This document shows positions 6,578-12,902 of a stretch of DNA of 12,902 nucleotides, in pieces. A program made the position numbers and the translations under genes. Each line of letters starts with the position of its first letter. Position 1 is the first letter of the stretch. This stretch comes from JBAUHN01 sp049680295. Lineage in GTDB: Bacteria; Pseudomonadota; Alphaproteobacteria; Rhodobacterales; Rhodobacteraceae. The DNA lies in the NCBI GenBank assembly GCA_049680295.1, contig JBAUHN010000199.1, positions 1-12,902 of the forward strand. The letters run 5' to 3'. The notes beneath the pieces were generated by a model. It searched no databases. It saw only the letters and a program-made list of their open reading frames with translations, and was not told where the DNA came from.

Positions 6578-6646
6578 TGAATTTCCCTTGAAATCGACGG
6601 CATTAGCGTTGACATAAAGTGCTAACCTGACCCAAGTGATAAATCA

Positions 6647-7105
6647 ATGCCGACCCATTCCGAGACCAAATTTCTTCCCTACACTGCGTTGCAAATGTAC
6701 GACCTGGTGGCGGATGTCGCCAAATACCCCGAGTTTTTGCCATGGTGTGCGGCGTCCCGCATCAGGTCAATGACGCCGCAGGGCAACACTCAGGTGATGG
6801 ACGCGGATCTGGTTATCAGTTTCAAAGTGTTTCGCGAACGGTTTACCAGCCGCGTGGTGTTGTGGCCGCAGCAAAGAAAGATCGACACAGAATATCTGGA
6901 CGGGCCGTTCAAACATATGGTGTCGAATTGGTCGTTTCAGGATGTCGAGGGCGGGTGCGACGTGTCGTTTTTTGTGGATTTCACATTTAAGAACACGATC
7001 TTGCAAAAGCTTATTGGTGTTGTTTTCAACGAGGCGATGCAAAGGATCGTGCGGGCGTTTGAGGCGCGGGCAGATGCGCTATACGGATCGCGTGTCGTCG
7101 GGTGA
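6647..7105 (+). CDS. COQ10/RatA-like START-domain protein, probable ubiquinone-binding
   Basis: A 152-residue polyketide-cyclase/START-fold protein. The signature N-terminus MPTHSETKFLPYTALQMYDL and YPEFLPWC (27-34) mark the COQ10/RatA family, followed by FRERFTSRVVL, YLDGPFKHMVSNWSF and a long C-terminal helix (VVFNEAMQRIVRAFEARADAL). In alphaproteobacteria and mitochondria these proteins bind coenzyme Q and help its delivery to the respiratory chain. Automatic annotation often calls them the RatA toxin, a name taken from one enterobacterial study; no antitoxin partner is seen here. The ATG at 6647 gives the canonical N-terminus although its ribosome-binding site is weak. Divergent from hpt; it ends 41 bp before the convergent cinA stop. 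The quinone role is by family, not shown by any residue here. Confidence 0.93.
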   Translation: MPTHSETKFLPYTALQMYDLVADVAKYPEFLPWCAASRIRSMTPQGNTQVMDADLVISFKVFRERFTSRVVLWPQQRKIDTEYLDGPFKHMVSNWSFQDVEGGCDVSFFVDFTFKNTILQKLIGVVFNEAMQRIVRAFEARADALYGSRVVG

Positions 7106-7146
7106 GTTAAAAATTGGACGGGCTGAAAGTATTATAAAACAGTGTC

Positions 7147-7611
7147 TTACAACGCAGTCTTTAACAGGTTCAGCGCATGGTCACGGGCGCGTTTACGCAC
7201 GTTTGAGCGCCCCAATGCGCCAAATTCCACTGTTTCACTATGCAGCGTTTTACCGGTGCTCAGGCCAAAGCAGACCCGCCCTTCGGGTTTGTGATCTGAC
7301 CCGCCGGGGCCAGCGATGCCGGTGACGGAAATAGCGACCTGCGCCCCTGAGTGACGCAAGGCACCCAGTGCCATTTCGCGTGCCACCGCTTCGGATACTG
7401 CGCCATGATCTTTCAGCGTTTTGGGGTTCACGCCCAACATTTCGACCTTGGCGGCGTTGGTGTAGGTCACAAACCCCCGTTCCACCACCGCTGAGGCACC
7501 CGGTATGTCTGTCAGGGCGGCCGCGATCATGCCGCCTGTGCAGCTTTCGGCTGTGGCGATCATCACTCCGTTAAAAAGCGCTTTATCAATGACTTCGCTG
7601 GCAAGGCTCAT
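7147..7611 (-). CDS. pncC: CinA-family nicotinamide-nucleotide amidohydrolase (PncC)
   Basis: A 154-residue stand-alone CinA C-terminal domain. The family hydrolyses NMN to nicotinate mononucleotide and ammonia, recycling the NMN released by DNA ligase into NAD. The two defining motifs are present: AESCTGG (21-27), with the catalytic serine S23 in the active-site loop, and SVTGIAGPGGSDHKPEG (95-111). GFVTYTNAAKVEMLGV between them is also typical. The N-terminal MoCF-like half of full CinA is absent, which is normal for this form. The ATG begins one base after the pgpA stop (TAA-G-ATG), with GGGGTGA inside the end of pgpA as the likely ribosome-binding site, so translation is probably coupled. 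It is the last gene of the ispDF-pgpA-pncC operon. Activity is inferred from the family. Confidence 0.93.
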   Translation of the reverse strand: MSLASEVIDKALFNGVMIATAESCTGGMIAAALTDIPGASAVVERGFVTYTNAAKVEMLGVNPKTLKDHGAVSEAVAREMALGALRHSGAQVAISVTGIAGPGGSDHKPEGRVCFGLSTGKTLHSETVEFGALGRSNVRKRARDHALNLLKTAL

Positions 7612-7612
7612 C

Positions 7613-8104
7613 TTAGGTCACCCCATGGTACAGCCCGGCCAAAGCGATGACGCAGAGTGCTGCAAATATTCCGGCGATTACGTCATCCAGCATCACGCCC
7701 AGGGCATCGCCACGCCGGTCGGCCCATCCGACGGGGCCGGGTTTCCAGATGTCAAACAGGCGAAACAACGCGAAGGCGGCGATCCAGCCCGGCCACATCA
7801 CCAGCACGTTTATCCCCACGCTCCATGCGGCATAGGACAGCGGCAATAGCGCGATCCATTGGCCGACCAGTTCATCCACGACAATCTCTGAAGGATCATG
7901 ATCATCCTGACCGGCGGTCATTTTTGCTGTGGCCCACCAGCCTTTGAGAAAGGCGGCGACGATGCCGAGCAACAGCAAGGGAAACCCGCCCAGAACATGC
8001 AGCAGCCAGCCCCAGGGCAATGCAACCAGCGATCCCCAGGTGCCGGGTGCCGGGCGGATATAGCCGACACCCAAAAGTGTTCCGATCATTTTTGGCAAGT
8101 TCAT
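7613..8104 (-). CDS. pgpA: Phosphatidylglycerophosphatase A
   Basis: PgpA removes phosphate from phosphatidylglycerophosphate to give phosphatidylglycerol, at the inner membrane. The 163-residue product has the family landmarks in order: GYIRPAPGTWGSLVALP (14-30), DPSEIVVDELVGQW (70-83) with the acidic metal-binding residues D70, E73, D77 and E78, FRLFDIWKPGPV (114-125) and RGDALGVMLDDVIAG (131-145). Hydrophobic segments around 28-52, 83-115 and 141-160 are membrane helices. Length is normal. Its ATG overlaps the ispDF stop by four bases (8101-8104, ATGA), with GGTGA just before the start, so it is translationally coupled to ispDF, and it is followed by pncC after one base. Confidence 0.96.
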   Translation of the reverse strand: MNLPKMIGTLLGVGYIRPAPGTWGSLVALPWGWLLHVLGGFPLLLLGIVAAFLKGWWATAKMTAGQDDHDPSEIVVDELVGQWIALLPLSYAAWSVGINVLVMWPGWIAAFALFRLFDIWKPGPVGWADRRGDALGVMLDDVIAGIFAALCVIALAGLYHGVT

Positions 8105-9237
8105 GTTTTCACCAATGTTGCAGTTGCGATGCAGGCAATACCTTCGCCGCGTCCGGTAAAGCCCAGCCGTTCCGATGTTGTGGCTTTCACCGAGACCCGT
8201 GCGGGATCAATGCCCAGAATTCCGGCCATCACATCGCGCATCTTGGCGGCATGCGGGCCGATTTTTGGGGTCTCGCAGATCAGGGTGCAGTCGACGTTGG
8301 ACAATGAAAACCCGTTCGTGGCCGCAAGATCGGCGGCATGGGACAGGAAAATGCGGCTCTCAACACCTTTCCATTGCGGGTCAGAGGGGGGGAAATGCTG
8401 GCCAATATCTCCCATCGCGAGCGCGCCATAGATGGCATCGGTGACCGTGTGCATCCCCACATCCGCGTCAGAATGGCCGATAAGTCCTTGAGAATGTGGA
8501 ATACGCACACCGCATAGTGTGACATGATCCCCCGGCCCAAAGGCATGCACATCAAATCCATTGCCCAGCCTGACGTCCATATCTGTCCTCAGTATTCTTT
8601 CGGCGCGGGCAAAATCCTGCGCTGTGGTGATTTTCAAATTGTCTTCTGATCCGGGCACGATGGCCACGGATAATCCGGCGGCGCGCGCGACTTCGACGTC
8701 ATCTGCGGCAGTGCCGCCATGTGATTGATGCGCCGCAAGGATCTGCGCGTAACGAAACCCTTGCGGGGTTTGTGCGCGGAACAAACCGTCGCGGTCATGT
8801 GCGCCGGTGACATGGCCTGCGTCACCGGTCCAAAGCGCGTCTGTCACGCCCAAAGCCGGGGCCGCCCCGTCGTTTGTGGCAAGGGCGCCCAGAACCGCGC
8901 TGATGGTGTCAGCACGGATGCAAGGGCGCGCGACATCGTGGATCAACACGGTTTCAGTTGCCAAATCCTGCAACGCCTCAAGCCCGCGCCGCACGGATGT
9001 TGCGCGGTCAGCACCGCCAGTGACAACGATATGGCCAGCCTCCACAAAACCCTGCGCATGGGGCAGGTCGTCGGGGTGGACCACGACAACGATCCTGTCG
9101 ACGGCCGCGTGGTTTTCAAAGGCTGCAACGGTGTGGTCCGCCACCCGTTTCCCCGCAAGGGCGCGCCATTGCTTGGCCGCTCCGGCGCCTGCCCGGGTGC
9201 CGCGACCTGCGGCTACAATCACGGCTGAGGTTGTCAT
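8101..9237 (-). CDS. ispDF: Bifunctional IspD/IspF (methylerythritol phosphate pathway)
   Basis: A 378-residue fusion of two enzymes of the non-mevalonate isoprenoid pathway. Residues 1-215 are IspD, which joins MEP to CTP: the nucleotide loop AAGRGTRAGAGAAKQW (9-24) with basic residues R15 and K22, HDVARPC (100-106), TPQGFR (157-162) and EDNLKIT (198-204). Residues 222-378 are IspF, the 2C-methyl-D-erythritol 2,4-cyclodiphosphate synthase: metal ligands D229 and H231 in GFDVH, H263 in GMHT, then HFPPSD, CETPKIGPH and the C-terminal TTSERLGFTGRGEG. Such fusions are usual in alphaproteobacteria; IspE, acting between the two steps, is separate. The ATG at 9237 gives the standard N-terminus TTSAVIVAAGRG though no strong ribosome-binding site is seen. 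The frame happens to remain open a further 1.1 kb upstream, opposite dusB, which is not coding. First gene of the operon with pgpA and pncC. Confidence 0.97.
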   Translation of the reverse strand: MTTSAVIVAAGRGTRAGAGAAKQWRALAGKRVADHTVAAFENHAAVDRIVVVVHPDDLPHAQGFVEAGHIVVTGGADRATSVRRGLEALQDLATETVLIHDVARPCIRADTISAVLGALATNDGAAPALGVTDALWTGDAGHVTGAHDRDGLFRAQTPQGFRYAQILAAHQSHGGTAADDVEVARAAGLSVAIVPGSEDNLKITTAQDFARAERILRTDMDVRLGNGFDVHAFGPGDHVTLCGVRIPHSQGLIGHSDADVGMHTVTDAIYGALAMGDIGQHFPPSDPQWKGVESRIFLSHAADLAATNGFSLSNVDCTLICETPKIGPHAAKMRDVMAGILGIDPARVSVKATTSERLGFTGRGEGIACIATATLVKT

Positions 9238-9301
9238 ATTGGATGCGCGTTTTTCATGCGACCTGTCTATGGGTTTGACGTTAAGGGTGCAATTCCCTGA
9301 A

Positions 9302-9324
9302 AACTGCCTAATATTTAGGCAGTT
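9302..9324. promoter_or_regulatory. Perfect palindrome between divergent ispDF and dusB-ntrBC operons
   Basis: AACTGCCTAA (9302-9311) and TTAGGCAGTT (9315-9324) are perfect 10-bp arms around TAT. The site lies 64 bp before the ispDF start and 90 bp before the dusB start, in a 177-bp spacer that must hold both promoters. A weak -35 (TTGACG, 9275-9280) lies upstream of it for the plus direction, with a poor -10 (TGAAAA, 9298-9303) abutting the palindrome. No T-run follows, and a terminator makes no sense between divergent genes, so a regulator binding site is the best reading. The TGCC-N9-GGCA core is not one I can assign to a named regulator. Confidence 0.5.
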
Positions 9325-9414
9325 GTCGTTCGGGGCGCGGAAATAGCGCCGCAAATCGTTGAGCAAAACAAAGAGATTGGGTACATCAAAGCAGTCTGCA
9401 CAAGGATTAGACAC

Positions 9415-10410
9415 ATGCGTACCGCGCCCTTTCCCTTTGATCTTGATCCGCCTGTGCTGTTGGCACCGATGGCGGGAATCACTGATCTGCCGTTCCGCGA
9501 CCTGGTCGCGTCCTTTGGCGCCGGGATGGTGGTGTCGGAAATGGTGGCAAGTCACGACATGATCAACGCAACCCAGATGGCGCGCGAAAAGGCGGAACTG
9601 GGGTTGGGGCTGGTGGGCACCGCCGTACAACTGGCCGGGCGCGAGGCGGCCCCGATGGCCGAAGCCGCCCGTATGGTCGCGGCAGGCGGTGCGCGGGTCA
9701 TCGACATCAACATGGGCTGCCCGGCCAAAAAGGTTGTGCAAGGGTATTCCGGCTCGGCGCTGATGCGCACGCCCGATCACGCGCTGACCCTGATCGAAGC
9801 AGTGGTGAACGCCGTCGACATTCCGGTCACGCTGAAAACCCGGCTGGGGTGGGATGACGCATTGATGAACGCGCCTGAAATCGCCGCCCGGGCCGAAGCG
9901 GCGGGAATCACCATGATCACCATTCACGGGCGCACACGGTGCCAGTTTTACAAGGGCCGCGCCGATTGGCAGGCCATTCGTGCGGTCAAAGAGGCGGTGA
10001 ACATCCCGGTGATCGCAAACGGCGACATTGTCGACAGCACGACCGCCAAAACCGCCCTGGCGCAATCGGGCGCAGACGGCATCATGGTGGGGCGCGGTGT
10101 GCGGGGGCGGCCGTGGTTGCTGGCGCAGATCGCCCATGACCTGTTTGGCACCGCCGCACCAGAAGTCCCGTCCGGTGCTGCATTCGCCCGTTTGGTGCAC
10201 GACCACTATGCGCATGTCATTGCGTTTTACGGCGACGCCATCGGGTTGCGGGTCGCGCGCAAACATTTGGGCTGGTTCATGGACACCTGCGCCACGCCCG
10301 CAGATCTGCGGCGTGCTGTACTGACGGCAAAAGATGTGCACACGGTGCAAAGGTTGATTGCTCAGGCGATCGACACCCCGCAAGACACCCCGCGCGAGCA
10401 GGCGGCATGA
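9415..10410 (+). CDS. dusB: tRNA-dihydrouridine synthase DusB (NifR3)
   Basis: DusB uses FMN and NADPH to reduce specific uridines in tRNA to dihydrouridine. The 331-residue TIM-barrel protein shows LLAPMAGITDLPFRDL (15-30, FMN-binding loop), SEMVASHDM, the catalytic cysteine C102 in DINMGCPAKKV, K141 in TLKTRLGW, H171 in IHGRTR, NGD (202-204) binding FMN phosphate, and GIMVGRGVRGRPWLL. The C-terminal RKHLGWF helical region matches the family's tRNA-binding domain. An AAGGA ribosome-binding site lies eight bases before the ATG. This is the gene called nifR3 in Rhodobacter capsulatus, where it is first in the nifR3-ntrB-ntrC operon; the same order holds here, and its stop overlaps the ntrB start by four bases. 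The link between tRNA modification and nitrogen control is positional only. Confidence 0.97.
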   Translation: MRTAPFPFDLDPPVLLAPMAGITDLPFRDLVASFGAGMVVSEMVASHDMINATQMAREKAELGLGLVGTAVQLAGREAAPMAEAARMVAAGGARVIDINMGCPAKKVVQGYSGSALMRTPDHALTLIEAVVNAVDIPVTLKTRLGWDDALMNAPEIAARAEAAGITMITIHGRTRCQFYKGRADWQAIRAVKEAVNIPVIANGDIVDSTTAKTALAQSGADGIMVGRGVRGRPWLLAQIAHDLFGTAAPEVPSGAAFARLVHDHYAHVIAFYGDAIGLRVARKHLGWFMDTCATPADLRRAVLTAKDVHTVQRLIAQAIDTPQDTPREQAA

Positions 10411-11480
10411 ATTCGGACCCCTCCATCTGGGCCTCGGTGCCGGTTCCGATGTTGATTGTGGCGCCTGATGACACGATTTCAGACATCAACTCTGCCGCCG
10501 AAGGGTTCATGAACGCCTCTGCCAAAGCGATGCGCGGCCAAAGGCTGTGGGATCAGATCAGCGTCGACAGCCCGCTGGAGGACGCTCTGGCGCGCGCGCG
10601 TGATAATAGCACACCCCTGTTTGTCAGCGCGGTGGACGTCGGCTGTGGCAAACGCCATCCGGTTCGATGCGCCCTTCAAATGGCGGCTTTGCAAGGCAGT
10701 CCTGGCTATATGATCGTGATGATTTCCCCAAGCGAACTGGCCGGACGAATGACGTATAATCATTCGGTAAAGTCTGCAGCCAAGTCCGCAATTGGGATGG
10801 CTGAACTACTGGCGCATGAGATCAAAAACCCACTGGCGGGGATCACCGGGGCCGCGCAACTGCTGGGTATGAACCTTGGCGCCGAAGACCGTGCCCTGAC
10901 CGACCTGGTGGTCGAAGAAAGCCGCCGCATCGTGAAATTGCTGGAACAGGTCGAGCAGTTTGGCAACCTGCTGCCGCCGCAGATGCAAGCAGTGAATGTG
11001 CATGACGTCCTGACCCGTGCCCGGCAATCCGCGCTGCTGGGGTTTGGCGCGCATATGACGATCACCGAAGAATATGACCCATCGTTGCCTTTGGCCCATG
11101 GCGATCCCGATCAGTTGCTGCAAGTGGTTCTGAACCTTATCAAAAATGCATCGGAAGCCGCAGGAACCAGCGGCGGCACCCTCCGCTTGCGCAGCTTTTT
11201 TGAACATTCTTTCGGCATGCGCAGATCAGACGGCACCGGGCAAAGCCTGCCGTTGCAGATCGAGGTTATAGATGACGGTCCTGGACTGCCCGACGGCATC
11301 AAGGATGATATTTTCGATCCGTTTGTCTCGGGGCGTGAAAATGGCACCGGCCTGGGGTTGGCGCTGGTTTCGAAAATCATCTCGGATCACGGCGGCTGGA
11401 TTTCGGCGACATCGAACCCTGGCGCAACCGTATTTCGTATTTCTCTGGCGCGTAGCCCAGACCCAACCCATAAGGATTAA
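10407..11480 (+). CDS. ntrB: Nitrogen regulation sensor histidine kinase NtrB
   Basis: NtrB (GlnL) phosphorylates and dephosphorylates NtrC according to nitrogen status relayed by PII. The 357-residue cytoplasmic protein has an N-terminal PAS-like domain (about 1-110, VPVPMLIVAPDDTISDIN), a DHp domain with the phosphorylated H137 in LLAHEIKNPLAG, and a HATPase domain with the N box NLIKNASEA (N247), the G1 box DDGPGLP (289-295), the F box DIFDPF (301-306) and the G2 box GTGLGLAL (313-320). No membrane helix is present, as expected for NtrB and unlike NtrY. It starts inside the dusB stop (ATGA, 10407-10410), so translation is coupled, and ends three bases before ntrC. No glnB gene is in view. 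Confidence 0.97.
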   Translation: MNSDPSIWASVPVPMLIVAPDDTISDINSAAEGFMNASAKAMRGQRLWDQISVDSPLEDALARARDNSTPLFVSAVDVGCGKRHPVRCALQMAALQGSPGYMIVMISPSELAGRMTYNHSVKSAAKSAIGMAELLAHEIKNPLAGITGAAQLLGMNLGAEDRALTDLVVEESRRIVKLLEQVEQFGNLLPPQMQAVNVHDVLTRARQSALLGFGAHMTITEEYDPSLPLAHGDPDQLLQVVLNLIKNASEAAGTSGGTLRLRSFFEHSFGMRRSDGTGQSLPLQIEVIDDGPGLPDGIKDDIFDPFVSGRENGTGLGLALVSKIISDHGGWISATSNPGATVFRISLARSPDPTHKD

Positions 11481-11483
11481 GCC

Positions 11484-12851
11484 ATGGATGGCACGATACT
11501 GGTCGCAGATGATGACCGCACAATCCGCACCGTTCTGACCCAGGCGCTTACCCGTGCGGGCTGCAAGGTTCATGCGACATCCAGCCTGACCACTTTGATG
11601 CGCTGGGTGGGCGAAGGCAAAGGCGATGTGGTGATTTCGGATGTGATGATGCCCGATGGGAATGGGCTGGAGATGTTGCCGAAAATTGCGATCGACCGTC
11701 CCGGCCTGCCGGTGATTGTCATATCCGCACAAAACACCATTATGACAGCCATCAAGGCCGCCGAAGCCGAAGCCTATGATTATCTGCCCAAACCCTTTGA
11801 TTTACCCGACTTGATGAAACGTACCGCGCGGGCGCTGGAGCAAAAGCAGCCCAGCAGGGCGGTGGACGACGGCACGCAAATTTCCGACACTGACGCTTTG
11901 CCGTTGGTGGGCAGCACGCCAGCAATGCAGGCGCTCTACAGCGTTGTGGCGCGGGTGATGAACACCGATTTGCCGGTGTTGATCTGGGGTGAAAGCGGGA
12001 CAGGAAAGTCTTTGATCGGACGGGCAACCCATGACCTTTCAGACCGCCGCAGCCTGCCATTCGTTGTCCTGAATGCGGCGGACCTGCAAGATATAGATGG
12101 GCCATCGCGGGTGCTGGCGCGGGTCAAGGGTGGCTCGCTTTTGATCGACGAAATTGTCAACTTCTCGGATGAGGCGCAGGCGCGGATCATCTGGATGATG
12201 GACACCGCGGGTGATCATATGCCGCGGTTTATGACCACCAGCCAGACCGATCTGACGGCTGCAATGGCGGCAGGCGACATGCGCAAGGACCTGTATTATC
12301 GGCTCAGCGGTGCGGTGTTGGCGGTGCCACCCTTACGTGAACGGGTGGATGACATCCCGTTGCTGACAGATTTCTTTCTGGCGCGCGCCGAAGCGGCAGG
12401 CGAGGCGCCAATAACCTTGTCAAAAGCGGCCGCTGAATTCTTTCGAACCCATAATTGGCCCGGCAACGTGCGCCAGTTGGAAAATACGATCCGCCGTCTT
12501 GGTCTGACCAGCCGTGCCACCGAAATCTCGGGTACAGAGGCGGAACAGGCGTTGGGCGGGCCTGCGCATTTGCAACCGATGCCCAGCGCCGTGGACAATG
12601 AAAAGCTGGGCGCATCGGTCGAACGCCACCTGCGCCGCTATTTCGATCTGCACGGAAATATGTTGCCGCCGGATGGGCTCTATGCGCGGATATTGCGCGA
12701 AATCGAATTGCCGTTGATTGAGATCGCATTGGAAGCCACCGCAGGCAATCAGGCGAAATGTGCCGATCTGCTGGGCATTAATCGAAATACATTGCGAAAG
12801 AAGATTACTGACCTCGATATAAAGGTGACACGGCGTCGCAAAATGATGTAA
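11484..12851 (+). CDS. ntrC: Nitrogen regulator NtrC lacking the GAFTGA loop
   Basis: A 455-residue response regulator that activates nitrogen-scavenging genes when phosphorylated by NtrB. Residues 1-120 are the receiver: D10-D11, phosphoacceptor D53 (ISDVMMPD) and K103 (LPKPFD). Residues about 138-360 are an AAA+ domain with Walker A GESGTGKS (169-176), Walker B LLIDEI (219-224) and DLYYRLSGAVLAVPPLRER (269-287). The stretch that carries ELFGHEKGAFTGA in sigma-54 activators is missing: only 18 residues separate the LN of PFVVLN from GGSLLIDEI, against about 36 in Escherichia coli NtrC. A Fis-type helix-turn-helix closes the protein (NQAKCADLLGINRNTLRKK, 422-440). R. capsulatus NtrC has the same loss and works with sigma-70 polymerase. 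AAGGA precedes the ATG, three bases after the ntrB stop. The operon probably continues into ntrYX. Confidence 0.96.
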   Translation: MDGTILVADDDRTIRTVLTQALTRAGCKVHATSSLTTLMRWVGEGKGDVVISDVMMPDGNGLEMLPKIAIDRPGLPVIVISAQNTIMTAIKAAEAEAYDYLPKPFDLPDLMKRTARALEQKQPSRAVDDGTQISDTDALPLVGSTPAMQALYSVVARVMNTDLPVLIWGESGTGKSLIGRATHDLSDRRSLPFVVLNAADLQDIDGPSRVLARVKGGSLLIDEIVNFSDEAQARIIWMMDTAGDHMPRFMTTSQTDLTAAMAAGDMRKDLYYRLSGAVLAVPPLRERVDDIPLLTDFFLARAEAAGEAPITLSKAAAEFFRTHNWPGNVRQLENTIRRLGLTSRATEISGTEAEQALGGPAHLQPMPSAVDNEKLGASVERHLRRYFDLHGNMLPPDGLYARILREIELPLIEIALEATAGNQAKCADLLGINRNTLRKKITDLDIKVTRRRKMM

Positions 12852-12902
12852 AAGAGCCACAGAACCGTGGCCGTTGGGTGTCAGCACCTGATTGAGTCAC
12901 AG
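12852..12902 (+). other. Start of the ntrC downstream spacer
   Basis: The last 51 bases hold two small inverted repeats, GCCAC-N6-GTGGC (12856-12871) and GGTG-TCAG-CACC (12877-12888). Neither is followed by a T-run inside the window, so a terminator cannot be called. In Rhodobacter relatives ntrY follows here. Confidence 0.35.

Noticed and set aside
6603..6625. TTAGC-N13-GCTAA inverted repeat and a TTGACA (6609-6614) in the hpt / COQ10-like spacer
   Set aside because: Five-base arms are easily found by chance, and no acceptable -10 follows the TTGACA at 16-18 bases for the plus direction. Promoters must exist here, but I cannot place them.
5986..6628. Shared 9-mer TGCTAACCT upstream of both the cytochrome operon (5986-5994) and hpt (6620-6628)
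   Set aside because: One exact 9-base match between two short spacers is close to chance, and no promoter element fits around it in either place.
6647..7105. RatA toxin of a toxin-antitoxin pair
   Set aside because: The protein is a COQ10-type START domain; there is no RatB-like partner gene, the downstream gene is convergent, and the context is metabolic. The toxin label is likely annotation carry-over.
9238..10383. The ispDF frame stays open for about 380 codons upstream, suggesting a 760-residue protein
   Set aside because: This stretch is the reverse complement of dusB, which is a clear conserved gene. The true IspDF N-terminus (TTSAVIVAAGRG) begins at 9237. The open frame is a by-product of GC-rich codon usage.

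Overview
This window is a piece of alphaproteobacterial chromosome, almost certainly from the order Rhodobacterales (Roseobacter-type). The evidence is the sequence character of LipA, the fused IspDF, the divergent DUF6477/DUF6456 pair, and the run cinA-pgpA-ispDF facing dusB(nifR3)-ntrB-ntrC, which matches the nifR3-ntrB-ntrC order known from Rhodobacter capsulatus. No tRNA, rRNA, insertion sequence, phage gene or CRISPR array is visible, and coding density is high. It is mostly a core-genome region, and I see no clear undescribed multi-gene system.

Layout. (1) Positions 1-570 hold the C-terminal part of a trimethylamine-methyltransferase (MttB/COG5598) family protein cut by the window edge. 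A long imperfect palindrome (587-690) lies between it and the next, convergent gene. (2) At 716-2464 a small DUF6477-type gene (-) and a large helix-turn-helix/DUF6456-type gene (+) diverge from a shared 270-bp spacer; the second ends at a good intrinsic terminator (2483-2535). (3) At 2604-3437 a four-helix DoxX-like membrane protein (+) and a VOC/glyoxalase-fold protein (-) converge. (4) lipA (3583-4536, +), lipoyl synthase, has a perfect small palindrome just upstream. (5) At 4542-5933 a two-gene minus-strand operon encodes a cytochrome c'/c556 and a membrane-anchored diheme cytochrome c. (6) hpt (-) and a COQ10/RatA-like START protein (+) diverge at 6578-6646. (7) At 7147-9237 a tightly coupled minus-strand operon runs ispDF > pgpA > cinA/pncC, with a 4-bp overlap and a 1-bp gap. 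(8) At 9415-12851 the plus-strand operon dusB-ntrB-ntrC has a 4-bp ATGA overlap and a 3-bp gap, and would be expected to continue into ntrYX beyond the window. A perfect 10-bp-arm palindrome (9302-9324) sits in the 177-bp spacer between the two divergent operons.

How the genes work together. IspDF supplies isoprenoid precursors (quinone side chains among other products), the COQ10-like protein is a probable ubiquinone chaperone, PgpA makes phosphatidylglycerol, and the two cytochromes carry periplasmic electrons, so much of the centre concerns membrane and respiratory chemistry. NtrB/NtrC form the nitrogen-status two-component system. The NtrC lacks the GAFTGA loop needed to contact sigma-54, so it is predicted to act with the housekeeping RNA polymerase, as established for R. 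capsulatus NtrC. The points most worth a second look are the three palindromes, the uncharacterised DUF6456/DUF6477 pair and the shortened AAA+ domain of NtrC.
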